Shown here piece by piece: positions 12,109 to 24,620 of a DNA stretch of 64,000 nt. Position 1 is the stretch's first letter. Each line of letters starts with the position of its first letter. The notes beneath the pieces are model-generated. The model was not told where the DNA came from and did no database searches. It saw only the letters and a list, made by a program, of their open reading frames with translations. The stretch comes from Nectonema munidae (Eukaryota; Nematomorpha; Nectonematoida; Nectonematidae). Where the stretch lies: contig JAUIRK010000916.1 of the NCBI GenBank assembly GCA_030549495.1, positions 1,153,001-1,217,000 on the forward strand, in the 5' to 3' direction. A program made the position numbers and the translations under genes.

Positions 12109-12460
12109 CAGTGGTTCTCAACCGCGGCCCTCAACCTCTTGTTTTGCAACGCGCATAGCAAAGTTGCAGAAAAATTAGGCCAGCAATATCATATCAAAAC
12201 TGTGAAGATTTGGCAAAATTATTGATCTGAATTGTATTTTACATATGTTGTAAAGTAGTTTCAATTATTATATGACATGCTATTAAATTTTGTCTTCACA
12301 CCATGTGTGAAGTATGGCACTGGCAGATTTAGACAGAGTGCAATCGCCCATCCCCTATTTTTTGAGTATATCAATGCATACCATTTTTTGTTTCGTCCTC
12401 TACTGCAAATTTGGTTCTTAATTTGGCTTTTGTTAAAAAAAAAAAGGTTGAGAACCACTG
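12109..12460. mobile_element. hAT-type MITE, 352 bp
   Basis: The element begins CAGTGGTTCTCAACC and ends GGTTGAGAACCACTG, a perfect 15-bp terminal inverted repeat of the CAGxGGTTCTCAACC type common to nonautonomous hAT elements. It has no coding capacity. The 8-base flanks (TACTTAAT and CTTTAGAC) do not match well, so either the duplication has decayed or the ends have shifted. Confidence 0.75.
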
Positions 12461-13689
12461 CTTTAGACACTCTACCACCATTAACAAGATATAGGACGTT
12501 TTAGAGTGGTCATTACGGAGCTTTGAATTTTGGCTTGGTCCTTTTGGGTACAAGACTTTTAGGCCCAAAAATTAATATATACCATTTTTATTTTTAAATT
12601 GTCTTTTTTAAGTCCTAAATTTTTTTTTTCAATTTTATTTTGTATTTTAGAAAGAGCGTTTAGAATTAAAAAAAGACATTTTACAACTTAAAAAAAAAAA
12701 ATTAGAATTGAAAAAAACGATTTAGAACTAAAAAAGGTTGTAAAAATGGTATATAATATAATTTTAATTGAATTTCATATAAAAAGTAACTAACGTAAGT
12801 AAGTTAACTAACGGCAAGAATTATGCATTTTATTATAGCAATTCAGATTTATATGTACAATAAAAATACATAAATATATATAAACTTAAGTTTCGTGATG
12901 CCATTTTTCGGAGTGATACCTCGCGGCTCCATTATTTGTAAATAACTAACAAGTTAGTCATTTTTATTAACTAAAGAAATTAGTTAACTATAAAACAGGG
13001 CCATCTATTTTTGACATAAAAATCCTATTTTTTGACTTTATAATCCAAATTTTTTTCTTTTTTGTCTTATTGGAAGTATTTTTTGACATAATAGAAAAAT
13101 TTCCTATATTTGTACAAAATGTTCTTTGTTAATTTTATCATTACAATTCTTTAGTTTTAAAAAGAAAAGAAATTTATTGAGAAATAATACTTGTTTAAAA
13201 CCATACCTTATGTGATGTCATACATACATATTTATATATATAGTTGATGATTTTCTCACAATATATCATGTGCCATAATAAAGAAATAACTATCTCCATG
13301 CTTTCTCTGTTAGTTGTATTAGAACTCTTAACAGGCTGACGTCGTCACATATACGGATGGGTGCCATGACAACGAAATGTTCAAACCAGGCATTTTCTGT
13401 TAGCAATGTTTTATCAAAAAATTTCAATGTGTGTCCCCCCCCCCCCCCTCTCTCCCCATTAACTTTTTTCTAGCTACGCTGCTGTATTAAGGACAAAAAT
13501 TCCTATTTTGGATGTTTATTTAACTTTGAAAATAATCTTTCAAAAGAATTTGAAGTTTTTGGCTCATTTGTAAATGAAAACTTTTGCTAAGTTCAGATAT
13601 TTTTTAAAATTCCTATTTAATAGTGTATCGGAGTATGCGTGCGTATCTTGATCTAAAATATAGGATATATAGAAAACATAATATATATA
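12461..13689. other. intergenic DNA with a degenerate repeat end, no gene seen
   Basis: At about 13,434-13,487 a run of C then cattaacttttttctagctacgctgctg matches the right end of the CAGTGACGTAGCTAG-type elements at 43.2 and 60.9 kb. It is therefore a fragment or diverged copy of that family. The remainder is A/T-rich and unassigned. Confidence 0.4.
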
Positions 13690-16600
13690 CAGTAAACTCG
13701 GTCTAAACCGGACTCTGAATATACCGGATTTTTGTCTAAACCGGATTATTTTCAACGTCCCAAAACTCTTCTATGCTTTACAATGCATGTTAATCCTGTG
13801 TAAACCGAACATCCTCTGTCTATACCGGACAAAAAAATGATATAAGGCTAAGGAAAAGAACAAAAATACAATTAATTGCAGCATAAACAAAAGATTTTTC
13901 AACACTTTGAATTTATGTAATAAAAAATGATAATTGAAATTAAACAATGATGTGTATATAGACGTAAGTTCAAATTTGAACAACAATTTTATAGCTTTTT
14001 TCCTGAAATTGGATCATATCTTTTTTGCCTCCTTCTAGATCTAAATTATTGAAGCCTTGTACTATATCATTTTGATTTATACATTGTGATTCTGATGAGT
14101 TGGTGCCCCCTTTTTTTATATATTTAAACGTGAAAAAATATTTTGCAAACGAATTTTTTCCTTATCATTTTTCTGCATGTGCAAAATTGAAAAAAAAATT
14201 TATTTTGATTAATAAGATGTCCCTATTATTTTGGTGTTGTCATTTTAAGTGTGTGATATTTATAGTATTTCAGCATTACAATTGAAATATAATTTCTATA
14301 TTCATGAATTCTTAGACACAAATTTCTTTTTATAGTTCGGTCTAACTATTAAATGCGAGCCTATACTTTTCTATAGAAATCGCCATTTTTTGACTATTTA
14401 ACTCGAGCTGCAAAAAAAAATGGCGAATTTTTTCCTTTTCGAAAAAAGAGCCTTAAATTAATGTGGCCCTTAAAGATTTGAAGGTTGTATTGCTGAAAAA
14501 AATTTTTTCTCATTATTTTCTTTGCTGCGCATTTAGTCTAACTAAAGTAAGATAAAATTTAAATGGAAATCTACTAAATTGTTTTTTTAAATTTATTTGT
14601 GCCTAGTCTTCTCATTTTTTTAAGTCTTTATTTCTAATTTTTGTATCGTATTGGTTTTATTATTAAGTTTTTGTTTTTTCAAGTTAGTTATTATTTTTAA
14701 AGTGAGACGGCCTAGAAAAGCAATTGTTCAGATCCCCTGTTAGAAATCTCCTGAAGTAATTAAAGTCTGATTACCTTTAGATAAAAAATTTTTAAAGCTA
14801 AAAATAATATATTCATTTCCAATTTATTTTTTTGAAGCAGAAATTTTGATATGAAAGTGAAATTTTTATTGGTGATTCAATTCAAAGATTTACATTATTT
14901 TCTCAAATGTTGTTTTTTAAAGATCTTGTTTAAAACCAAAAAAAGTCGATCATGAAAAGTCCCTTTCGCTTCACAATTGATTTTCATTATTTTAATAAGA
15001 TTAAAATAAGTTGATATTAATATTATTGATAAAAAAATAAAAGAGAATAAATAAAATGGAAAATAAATTGGATAAAATTTAAAAATTTGAGCTTTTTTTA
15101 TTTTAATTAATTTTTACTCAACTGTTTATATGGCCGCTGATCGGTCCAGCTCGCGTTAAATCAGCTCGCGTTGAATAGTTAGATCCTTTGCAAGATCATT
15201 TGATCCTTGAATCAAATTTTTTTTCTAAATGAACCAACCAAAAAATAAACGCATTCGCCGTGAACTTAATCTGAAGTCAAAAATTCAAATAATCAACGAA
15301 TATCAAACAAAACCACAGCCTTCGCAAAAGATCCTCAGCCGAAAATATGGTGTTGCAACCAGTACGATTTCTGATATTTAAAAAAAAGCTGAATTTTATT
15401 TGCAGCACTACAATAATAATGCTAGCATAACAAAGAAAAGATTTGAAAATAATTGTAAATTTGAAAAAGTCAACACCTTGATTTAGGAATGGTTTCAGCA
15501 TGCTAGAGCCAAAAATTTTCCTCTTTCTGGTTCGATTGTCCAATCAAAAGCCGCATAATTTGCTAAAAATCTGGGTTTTGAGGATTTCAAAGCATCTTCA
15601 GGGTGGTTCACTTCTTGGAAATCAAGGTTTTCGGTAAAGTCTTATGCTCTATGTGGTGAAAAAAGTAATGTTGACTGTTCAATAGTTGAAGATTGGTTTT
15701 GTCGTTTGAAGGATATAACACAGGGTTTCGAGCTGTGTAACATATTTAATTGCGATGAGACGGCCCTATATTTTCGGGCCATACCTGAAAAAACTCTGGC
15801 TGCTAAGCATCAATCAAAAAGCGGTGTGAGTATCCAAAGAACGAGTGACTGTTATGCTCGCTACCAGTGCTACCGGCGAAAAAGTCAAGCCTCTGGTCAT
15901 TGGCAAATCAAAAAATCCGCGATGTTTCAAAGGAGTCAAAACGGATAGTTTACCTGTAACGTATGCAGCTAATAGTAATGCTTGGATGACATCAAAAAAT
16001 TTTTCTTTTTGGATTCGAGTAGACAGAAAAATGATAAGGGAAAAAAGAAAAATTCTCATGTTCTTGGAAAATGCTACATCTCATCAACCAGATATTGTTC
16101 CAAAGAACATTTCACTCAAGTTTTTTCCTTCAAACACTACAAGCTGTGTTCAGCCACTCGATTTGGGTGTGATTAGATCATTCAAAATAGGTTATAGAAA
16201 AACCCTGATGGTTCATTTGTTGGCACAAATTGATGAACAACCAAGTTTGGTTCAATTAACTAAGTCAATCAATATTTTAGATTGTATAAAATGGATTGCT
16301 TCAGCGTGGGAAAAAGTCTCCACTTAAACAATCATAAAATGCTTCAAGAACAGTGGCCTTCATGATGGAAGATGACTGTACAGATGCCGAAGATGAAATA
16401 GATGAATTAAATGTTTCCATTGACGAGCTTGTTACCAGTTTTGGAGAATCAAGGATGACAACCAACGAGTTTATAAACATTGACAATATTTCGGCGACAG
16501 AAGATCCTTCTGATTTCGAAGCAGCATTATTGAATCAGGAAGTCGATGAATCTGAATCCATCGATGGACAAAGCGATGATGGCGAACAAGTGACTCAAAT

Positions 16601-16957
16601 CAACACGAAACTTTCTCGGTTTGAAGTAGCCCAAATGCTCAAAAAACTGAGTGACTTTGCATATCAACAAGATCCAACAATGCAAAGAGAAGTCGAAAGC
16701 CTCATCCTCAAAAACAATTTGGCTATTACAAAAAATGTTATGAAATTCAAACAAACTTGTATTAAAAATTATATTAATGTGACTAAAAAAAAATAAATTT
16801 TCGAATTTATGATTCTATTTAAATATCAAAGTTACAGTATATGATTAGAATGAGTCATGGTATTTAAAATGGGTGAAAAATTGTAAAAAACATAACTCCT
16901 AATAAACCGGATTTTTTTCCGGGTCCCGAGTGCATCCGGTGTATAGAGAGTTGACTG
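13690..16957 (+). mobile_element. Tigger/pogo-type DNA transposon, whole ends, dead transposase
   Basis: The element starts CAGTAAACTCGGTCTAAACC and ends ...GTATAGAGAGTTGACTG, flanked by TA on both sides (13,688-13,689 and 16,958-16,959), as expected for Tc1/mariner-superfamily Tigger elements. Subterminal repeats of the form ctataccgga/ataaaccgga occur at both ends. The transposase region lies at 15,229-16,796. The 3.27-kb length is larger than a typical ~2.4-kb Tigger because about 1.5 kb of A/T-rich DNA separates the left end from the ATG. That segment may include a secondary insertion or expansion. Confidence 0.85.
15229..16796 (+). pseudogene. Tigger-type transposase (CENP-B-like N-terminus plus DDE domain), broken
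   Basis: From ATG 15,229 the reading gives NKRIRRELNLKSKIQIINEY, a CENP-B-like helix-turn-helix start, then the second HTH around EWFQHARAKNFPLSGSIVQ. The DDE domain follows: IFNCDETALYFRAIP (first Asp), TSATGEKVKPLVIGKSKNPR, MFLENATSHQP where families have LDNAxxH (second catalytic Asp replaced by Glu), and CVQPLDLGVIRSFK (third Asp). An acidic C-terminal tail runs from about 16,353. Three in-frame stops interrupt the first 350 nt (near 15,379, 15,484 and 15,556). A frameshift lies near 15,835-15,845, a stop at 16,325 and another frameshift before 16,353. With about six breaks and a changed catalytic residue this copy cannot move itself. Confidence 0.85.
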
Positions 16958-17099
16958 TATATATCTCTGTATTAGTGTAATGAGCTTCTCGATAGTAAAT
17001 ATAGGATGTATACAGTGGCGAATTCAAGGATGGAGGTGGCATTGGGCCATTCCCCTTTGTTAAAATGGGAAAACACTGTATGCAGTAGTGCAGTGCAGA

Positions 17100-17420
17100 T
17101 ACACACAAAGATTACGCAAAGCCACTCAGAAATTCTGATAAAAAGAAATACGTATATGTATTATACTTTGTATCAAGACACAAATACACTGGTACAAAAA
17201 AATACGCATCCATGTGCATTGTATAGAGACACAAGGTAAAGGTAAAGTTACCTGATACAAAGAATACATCATCATATAAGTAATATCAATAAAGGTAAAG
17301 GTATTTGATACAAAGAAATACGTATATTATACTTTGTATCAAGACACAAATACATTGGTACAAAAGTATTGAGACACTGATACAAAAAATACGAATCAAG
17401 AAATACTTATACTATACGCA
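17100..17420. repeat. two direct copies of a ~170-bp unit
   Basis: The phrase agaaatacgtatat...attatactttgtatcaagacacaaatacactgg at about 17,144 recurs at about 17,316. An intervening ggtaaaggtaaagt SINE-tail-like segment precedes the second copy. It looks like a local tandem duplication, possibly of a SINE-associated repeat. No coding potential is seen. Confidence 0.5.
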
Positions 17421-17526
17421 ACTCCATTTTCTGGATCAGGCCTTAGGTTGGTAAGGGTTGAAGGCCTCAAGTTGCTTACGTGGTTGCTTGGCATTACTTA
17501 AAAATTATATTAAAAATAATTAAATT

Positions 17527-17768
17527 AACTCAAAATGAGTCTTATTTCTTGGGAAAGGGAGAAATAAAGGCGATGTCTACAATTCTAAAATTTAGCAAAA
17601 GATCTATGAGGCCTGAGGATTGCTAAGCAATTTTGCTTAATTTTATATAAGCAAACGAGTTGCCAAGGATTCAGGCCTCAAAACAGATATAGATCTTGAT
17701 AAATTTTGGGAATTGTAAAAAGCGCCTTAATTTCTACCTTTCCCAATAAATAAGACTCATTTTGAGTT
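17527..17768. mobile_element. long-hairpin (foldback) element, 242 bp
   Basis: The left arm begins AACTCAAAATGAGTCTTATT and the right end is its reverse complement. The arms continue, with scattered mismatches, through gggaaag, ggcg, tttacaatt, aaatttag/atc and gaggcctga almost to the middle, giving arms of about 110-115 bp. There is no clear terminal motif and no convincing target duplication. It may be a foldback MITE or an inverted duplication. Transcribed RNA would form a long hairpin. Confidence 0.7.
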
Positions 17769-19317
17769 GATATTTTCGATTTTTCTCAACTCCAAATTTA
17801 ATGTTAAAAAAAGGAAATTCGTATTTCAAAAAATAATACATTTTAATAGTTATCAAATCTTTTGTACAAGGCATTAATCTAAATTTATAAATGAAAAAGA
17901 TAAAAAAAATAGTGGTTGACATTTGTATTAAAAACTTGAGTATAAAATGTATAGAGAAAGTGTCACTTCCAGGAGAATATTTTTATCCATTCACTACAGA
18001 ACAAATTTTAAAAATTTTTATATTCTAAATTATAAAATACTATTTTAGATAAATCCTCCATTATCATCAAATCTTGAATACAAGTTGAAAACTCTCAATC
18101 ATAACAAAGACATTTTGCAAGTACAACTCTTAGACCTGCACTACAATAAAAAGCACCTATACACCACGCCTAAATAGTCTTGGGGTCAGACCGTAACCAC
18201 TTCCGTGCATACGACCGTATGCCTGCTACAGCAGTCTCTCCTCCTTCCTCCATCGTTCCTGTAATAACATGTGATTCGATATATTATTATATCTTCCTAT
18301 ATTTACTTTTAGTGCAATAAATTTTACTCTTATCTCTTCGTAGATTGCGTGAATACTTTGAAAAGTGAGATAGATCACTTCAAAATTCTGGGAAGATGAC
18401 GTGAGCTCACACAAGCACTAACACTCACATATATGCTATCATTGACATATTAGATTGCCTGCTATATAGCCTGAAGTAGCACAATGAGATAAAATGCTAT
18501 ATATTCATTCATGGGAAAGGGAAAATATTCACTCTCAACGCGGAAGCGTCCTTATCAAATCCTGAAAAATAGTGCACACGCAGGCGTAAGAGTTAGTGAG
18601 AAAGAAGACAAAGCGAAGATTACCTGGATGCATCATCCGATGTCTAGTCTAGAAGTAACAATGTTGAGTTCAAAACAGTAGGTTCCTATCCAGTATAGTT
18701 GAATTTTAGGAAAGAAGATTTCCACTTTAGAATGTGGCAAACGTCGCCCAAGTGCCGCATGCGGGACGATGTTAGTTTTGGCGCCAAATTTTAGTAAAAC
18801 TTCAAATGAGAAGAAAGCCTATGGTAGCCATTATTACTGTATTAGTCTATATTATTTGCATCGCTATTCATAAAGAGTTCAATTTAGAAAAAATGTTACA
18901 AATCGCCCATGGCTAAATTTTTTCCTAAATATGCCTGCTTCGGACTGGACTTATTTATTAATTTTGAAAGTAAGCCCTTTTTATTTAAAAAATTGGTTAA
19001 AAAAGCATAAAACTTTATTTATAAATTAGTTTTATATAAATGCTTATAATAGAAAATAATGCTTTAATATGAAAATAAAAAAAACTTAAAATTTTATTTA
19101 ATTACATACAAATATTCATTTTCAACTTTTTATAGATGAACTTTTCTAGATTTTTTGTTAGCAAACTCTTCAATAACTTCGTCAAAAACTTTTTTCAGGT
19201 CTCAGATTTGTTGTGTATGCATGTTTTTTTGTGTTTGTCAAATGAAAATCTCTTATAACACAAACTGTTATAAAGATCACATCATATTGATTGCAATATA
19301 TGAGTGATTTCAAAATG
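17769..19317. other. intergenic DNA, no gene seen
   Basis: I found no exon-like reading. The stretch 18,130-18,420 and the stretch near 18,720-18,790 are less A/T-rich but give no recognisable product on either strand. Confidence 0.4.
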
Positions 19318-19358
19318 TGCCGCCCGGGGCGGACCGCCCCCACCTAGTTACGCCACTG
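19318..19358. mobile_element. terminal fragment of a CAGTGGCGTAAC-type element
   Basis: The plus strand ends ...cacctagttacgccactg, the complement of CAGTGGCGTAACTAGGTG. This resembles the ends of the nested elements at 43.2 and 60.9 kb. No opposite end was found upstream, so only one terminus is claimed. It directly abuts the hAT remnant that follows. Confidence 0.5.
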
Positions 19359-20221
19359 ATCCGCGGATATTAGATTTGACATCCTAGCGGGTGCGGATAT
19401 CCAAAATAAATATAAATTTTTATGCGGAGGCGGATATTAAATCTTTTTAAAAAATTATGTTTTATATTTTACAGTATCTTACTATTTTAATCCCTGTTTT
19501 ACTGTTTTTTGATCCACCAAAATAAAAAAACCTAAATCAGAATAATTAGAAAAATTTATAAAAAAATAATCATTATTAATTACAGGTAAAATTTTTTTTT
19601 AAGAAATAACAGTTTTTCTACTTTTTCCCCTATAGTAATCTCTTTCTTTTGTCAGTATAAATATTTCCGACCCTGCTAAAGAGCTGCTCGCTTTGAACAG
19701 TGCTAGGAGGACAGGTAAGGTAATGACATGCAATTTTTGATTAAAAATGGAAATTCTTCTTTTTTTAGTTTTCCATCAATCTAAGCTTTGAGTAGCCGTG
19801 CCATTAATTCTTTTTATTTATACTTCGTTATTTCTTCATTAAAAGCTTCATTATCTTCGTTTTCTTCTTCACTACTAAAGTTTAGAATAGAGTCCATAGC
19901 TTCATTCAAACAGGTATAAACTTCATTAGCACTTTTCTTCATTTTTTGCAGCTTTTTACTTCTATGCTACTATCATCAATCTTATCCTCATCAAAGAAAG
20001 TTTTTATTTTATTTGTTGTTTCAAAATTGGTAAAAAATTTACTTTTGAATGTCAGATCGAGAAAAGTAGCTATACTCTAAAAATTAGAAGTAGCTATAAT
20101 GTAAAGATTCTAAATTGCGGATGCGGATGTTAACATTAAAAAAATTAGCGAATGAGAATGTAAATCGGATGTAAAAATTTTTGAGAATGGTCCGCATATG
20201 CGGATATCCGATACATCTCTA
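19359..20221 (-). mobile_element. hAT transposon remnant, C-terminal end
   Basis: On the minus strand the element begins TAGAGATGTATCGGATATCC (at 20,221), a common hAT end. It carries fragments of an acidic region (SANEVYTCLNEAMDSIL, then FSSEEENEDNEAFNEE). At 19,725-19,630 it ends in HYLTCPPSTVQSEQLFSRVG followed by NIYTDKRKRLL and a stop, the conserved hAT dimerisation tail (family pattern S-x-x-S-E-x-x-F-S-x-x-G-x-x-x-x-x-x-R-x-x-L). The N-terminal two thirds of the transposase, including the DDE core, are missing, and the remaining pieces lie in more than one frame. The other end (tccgcggatattaga near 19,360) is degenerate. Confidence 0.75.
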
Positions 20222-20356
20222 GTAAACATACGAATACATACCTAATGTTTTTTAAGCTTCCGACTTAAATTTTTTTAAATTTAATTTCTCAATATCTCAA
20301 TCGAAGACAACTTTTAACCTTGAGAAGTTGAACTTTAGTTTATAGAGATTCCCAGT

Positions 20357-20507
20357 AAAAGGTAAAGGTACCGTGGGTGTGTTTTCATTGACAAGGCATT
20401 GATGTACCGCTTATGTCAAACTATGAACAAATTGGTATCGATAAGGAATCGAACCCAGAGGCTTTCGCGCTGAGTCCATCATCTCAACCAACTTGCCATG
20501 TCACCCT
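20357..20507 (-). repeat. tRNA-derived SINE copy
   Basis: This copy is closely related to those at 44.4 and 62.3 kb. Shared blocks are ttttcattgacaaggca, gatgtaccgcttatgtcaaa, gaatcgaacccagaggcttt (B-box complement) and gagtccatcatctcaacca. The tRNA-like head is on the minus strand and the CTTTACC tail lies at the low-coordinate end. Confidence 0.7.
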
Positions 20508-21800
20508 TTAGCATAGAAAAAATAGCATTTTCTCTATTTTAAATAAGTATAAAAGTGTTTTCCTAAAAATAGTGTTTTAATTTAACATTTTCTATTTTCA
20601 CACTGATACGATCAATAATATTTACTTTGTAAAAAAAAACTATCAAATTTAAAGAAATGCTTATAATCTAGAAAACTTTAAAAATATTTTTATACTATTG
20701 CGCCATATTAAGTCTATTATTATTATTATTCTTTTTCTGATTTAAAAAACTGAAAAATATTCAAATTTTGTTTACCCTAGTGAGTCTAATTTAGATAGCA
20801 AAGCAGTAAATTCTTTGACTACTTTAGTTTATGTCAGCGAAGTGTATTCCCTTAGAGACAATGAGGATTTATTTCGCTTTAGAATGTTACAAGTAAAAAA
20901 AGCACATTTGCCCAATCACAATTTCGTTTTGTATTTTCAAATTAGTTATTTAAAAAGATGGCCATTAAGTTTGTGAGATTAGCTTAAGAGGCTAGCAGTT
21001 AGTGAAATTAGTAATTAAGTTAGTTGGATTTTAGATCCAACGATTCGGTAGATAGTAGGGTTCCTGAATTTTTATCATGTTTTCCCACGAATTTACCGAA
21101 AATTTATTAGTTTAGAGTTTACTGAGAATTTTGCTTCAAAAATTTGAGCAAGAAAAATGTTCAAGATGGAGGAAAAAAGTATTATTCGAAATAATAAATC
21201 CATTACGATAACAAAGTTTCTAAATAAATGAATATCAATTTGAAAGACTTTAAAATTTATATTTATACGCAAAAAAAGTAAATGTAGCGGTTAAAATGCT
21301 GATAGCTTATATAAGGAAACAAGCCTTTTTTGATTGTGGCGAAGGATTAATTTTGACAAAAGCTCATTTTTAGAAATGATATATTGTTTGTTCGAAAGAA
21401 AATTGATTAAGATAAATACTACGAAAGTTTCTTTAATGATACTGATTTCTTTTAAATAGATGATGTAAAAATAGAAAAAGTAAAAATGCAGAAAACGATT
21501 GTTAGATTTTTTAACGATAAAAATCAAGTTAATCCAGGGAAGAATCAAAAATTAGTGTGGGATTCCAGGAAACGGCAAAAGAAACACTAGGAGATAGATT
21601 TTAAATAGAGGCGTAGTTGGTTACATAAATTCATTAATGACAGAAAATTTTATCACTCCATTCCACAAATGTTCTTTTATAAAATTAATTATAATTGGAC
21701 AACTGTCATACACTTGATTTGGGAGAGCATTGAGATCCATTTGATGTGATAAAGTGAAGAATAGAAATAATTCATTTTATTTTTCAATATTGGAAGCTCC
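20508..21800. other. intergenic DNA, no gene seen
   Basis: No protein-like reading or recognisable repeat was identified. The longest open stretches are rich in N, K, I, L and F, as expected by chance from A/T-rich DNA. Confidence 0.4.
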
Positions 21801-21839
21801 TTCGAAAAATTAACACAGTCAAAATCAGAAAAATGTGAG

Positions 21840-23400
21840 GAGAAAGTTGATAAGCTTTCGTTTTGCTGGGAAGGGGTTTGTTTTTTTCCCTCTCCTTTTT
21901 GGTTCGGTTTGTGGGGGCCCCCCAATGGGCCCGGCGGGTTTTGTTTTCGTGTTGTTTTTAAATTTTTGGCTAAGGTTGGTTTTTGAATTTCTTTTTTTTT
22001 CGACAATCGTTTCTTTTGCAATTGAAAAATTTTTTTCATTTTGAAGGTGTTGGGTATTTTGTTTGAATTTTTTTCTTGTTTTCCCTTTTCCTTTTGGTAA
22101 AAATTTTACCCCTGAATTTTGTCCTTTTGAAAAGCAATATTCTTTTTTTGCCCTCTTTCTGGGAAAAAATTGCATTTTGGCAACCAAATTTGCTTTTGGT
22201 TTTTTATTTTGAAAAATATAAAAAAATTTTTTTTAAAAATAAATTATATCGGTCAAATATGAAATAATAAAAAAAAAATTTTTTTTTTTTTAAATTTTTG
22301 GCGAATTTATTTGGTTTTGTGCATTTGGAAATTTTTTTTCTATTTTTCTTAGGGGTTATAGTTTGATTTTAACATAAATTAATTTAAAAAATTTTTTTGT
22401 TTTTTTTTTCTTTTTTGGGGTTAAAATTGGGAAATAGTTTTTTTCTTTTTCAATGTTTCTTATAAAAATTTCTTTTTGTTTTCTACTAGAAAATTTCTTT
22501 CCTTTTCTTTTCGCAAGGGTGGTTAGAAATTTAACTTAAAATGTTTTATTCCATTTCACAAATAAAATTTTTGTTTTTTTCTTAATCTTCTATGTTTTTT
22601 AAGTTTATTTCTTTTTTAAAAAAATTTAGCTTTTTTTTTTTATACCCCCAATTTAGAAAATTACTTTAAACCTTTTTACTTTTTCAAATTTTTTCTTTTT
22701 AAACTAGCCATCTTAAAGACTCCTTTTACCTACTTTTACGTTATACTTTTTTGAAAAATATTAAAATAATTTTTTGGCTTTGAACATTTCCTTTTCCTAT
22801 TTTTCCTTTTTAGTGTAAAATGATATTTATTTTTTTTCCTTTTTTCATATTCATAAAATTTAACTGATATTTAAAAACTATGGTGAAAAAATTTGAAAAT
22901 ATTTTTTTTTTTTTTTGAAAAGAGGGGTACACAAATTTTCGAAAATTTCAAATTATCCATTTTAAATTTTAATACGTTTAAAGGAAATTTTATACTGTCG
23001 AAAATTAAAAATATTTTAAATTAAAATTTTTAATTTTTTGCCCGAACTAAAAAATTAAAAATCCAACTTGCAAAAAATTAAAAATCACGTTCTTTCAAAC
23101 AAATTATATTCAGAATCTATCAAACTCTATCAGATGTTTTAAATTTTGTTTTCCTTTTTTATTTTCGTTTTTCGCCCTTTCAAACAAATTATGTTCACAT
23201 CCAAAAGTTTTTATTTTTAGAATCCTCTTATCTTCTGAATAACATATTACTTTATTTTACCTTAAATCTTTAAAAAATTTATATTTTGTTATTTTGTATA
23301 TATATATTACTAATTTACCAATCAAAAAATTCTTAAAAAATTTTCTTTCATATATCCATTCATTATGGTGTGGGTTTTTTTTTTCTCGGAAAGTAATATA
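21840..23400. other. T-homopolymer and G/C-run tract, probably poorly resolved sequence
   Basis: From about 21,840 the plus strand becomes dominated by T runs broken by short G runs. It contains a GC block (gggggccccccaatgggccc, about 21,914) unlike anything nearby. The overlapping readings encode low-complexity K/Q/N/P or F/L strings. The pattern resembles an unpolished or low-coverage long-read stretch, although a genuine simple repeat cannot be excluded. No gene is called. Confidence 0.45.
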
Positions 23401-23989
23401 AATTTGTATGTTACTATTTCAAATTTATTTTTAATAAAAAAGATTCTTTATTAAAGTTGTTTTTTTAATTTATAAATTTTGTTATTTAGATTTCTATAAA
23501 TTGATAACTACTATTGATAATTTTTAAACAACTAAAGTTTATAGATTTCTATTAAATCTGAATTATTTAATTTATAAATTTTATTTTTCAATAATAGATT
23601 TCTTTAATTTTAATTATTTAGTTTATAAATTTTATTTTTCTAAACTCTAAAATTTTATTTTTTAAGTATTAAGAGTTTTCAATAGATTTAGTACGAATCT
23701 ATGTTTATTTAAATAAATAGATCTTTTTAATTTTGATTAAAGTTTTTTAGATTTTATATAGATTACATATAATTTATTTATGTCTGCTTTAATTTATTTT
23801 TAATGATAATCTAATTTGCTAATCCGTTATTTTAAAATATAATTAAAGCTCTTCTAGATTTTATATAGTAATTTTTAATATTTCCTTTAATTTATTTTTA
23901 ATGATAATCTAATTTATTTCTTTATTTTATTTTTAAATAAGTTATGGTCTTTAATATTTTATGTATTAAGTTTTATATATTTTATCTTT

Positions 23990-24620
23990 GTGGGTACAAT
24001 GATCTTTACGGGGGTAAATGATCTTTACGGGGGTAAATGTCTTTACGGGGGTAAATGATCTTTACGGGGGTAAATGATCTTTAGGGGGTAAATGATTTTT
24101 ACGGGGTAATGATTTTTACGGGGGTAAATGATTTTTACGGGGTACAATGATTTTTACGGGGTAAATGATTTTTACGGGTACAATGATATTTACGGGAAAT
24201 GATTTTTACGGGGGTAAATGATTTTTAGGGGAAATGATTTTTACGGGGTAAATGATTTTTACGGGGGTAAATGATTTTACGGGGTACAATGATTTTTACG
24301 GGGGTACAATGTTTTTATATGATCTTTACAGTGTGCAATGATCTTTAAGGTAAATGATCTTTACGGGTTTATTGATGGTATCTATAATCCAGTACAATAA
24401 TCTTTTAGTGTTAGAATCCAGTAAATGATATTTAAGGGAACCTAGAATCACATACTAATGATCTTTAAAAGATAGAATCACGGAGTACAATGATCTTTAA
24501 CTGGACTAGAATTTAGAATGATCTTTAAGTGGATAAATTTTAAATGATATTTAAGTGGCCTAGAATTTTAAATGATATTTAAGTGGCCTAGAATTTTACA
24601 ATGATCTTTAAGTGGTAGAT
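23990..24620. repeat. minisatellite, ~19-20 bp unit changing into a ~30 bp unit
   Basis: From about 23,992 to 24,310 a unit of the form GTAAATGATCTTTACGGGG is repeated roughly 17 times with small length changes. From about 24,310 to 24,620 the motif ATGATCTTTAAG continues but with longer spacers such as tggcctagaattttaa, about six to nine units. It looks like one array whose unit has grown by adding a second phrase. Length variation inside G runs may partly be sequencing error. Confidence 0.75.

Noticed and set aside
21689-22267. Overlapping open readings on both strands rich in K, Q, P or F
   Set aside because: They fall in the homopolymer-rich tract and have low-complexity composition in every frame.
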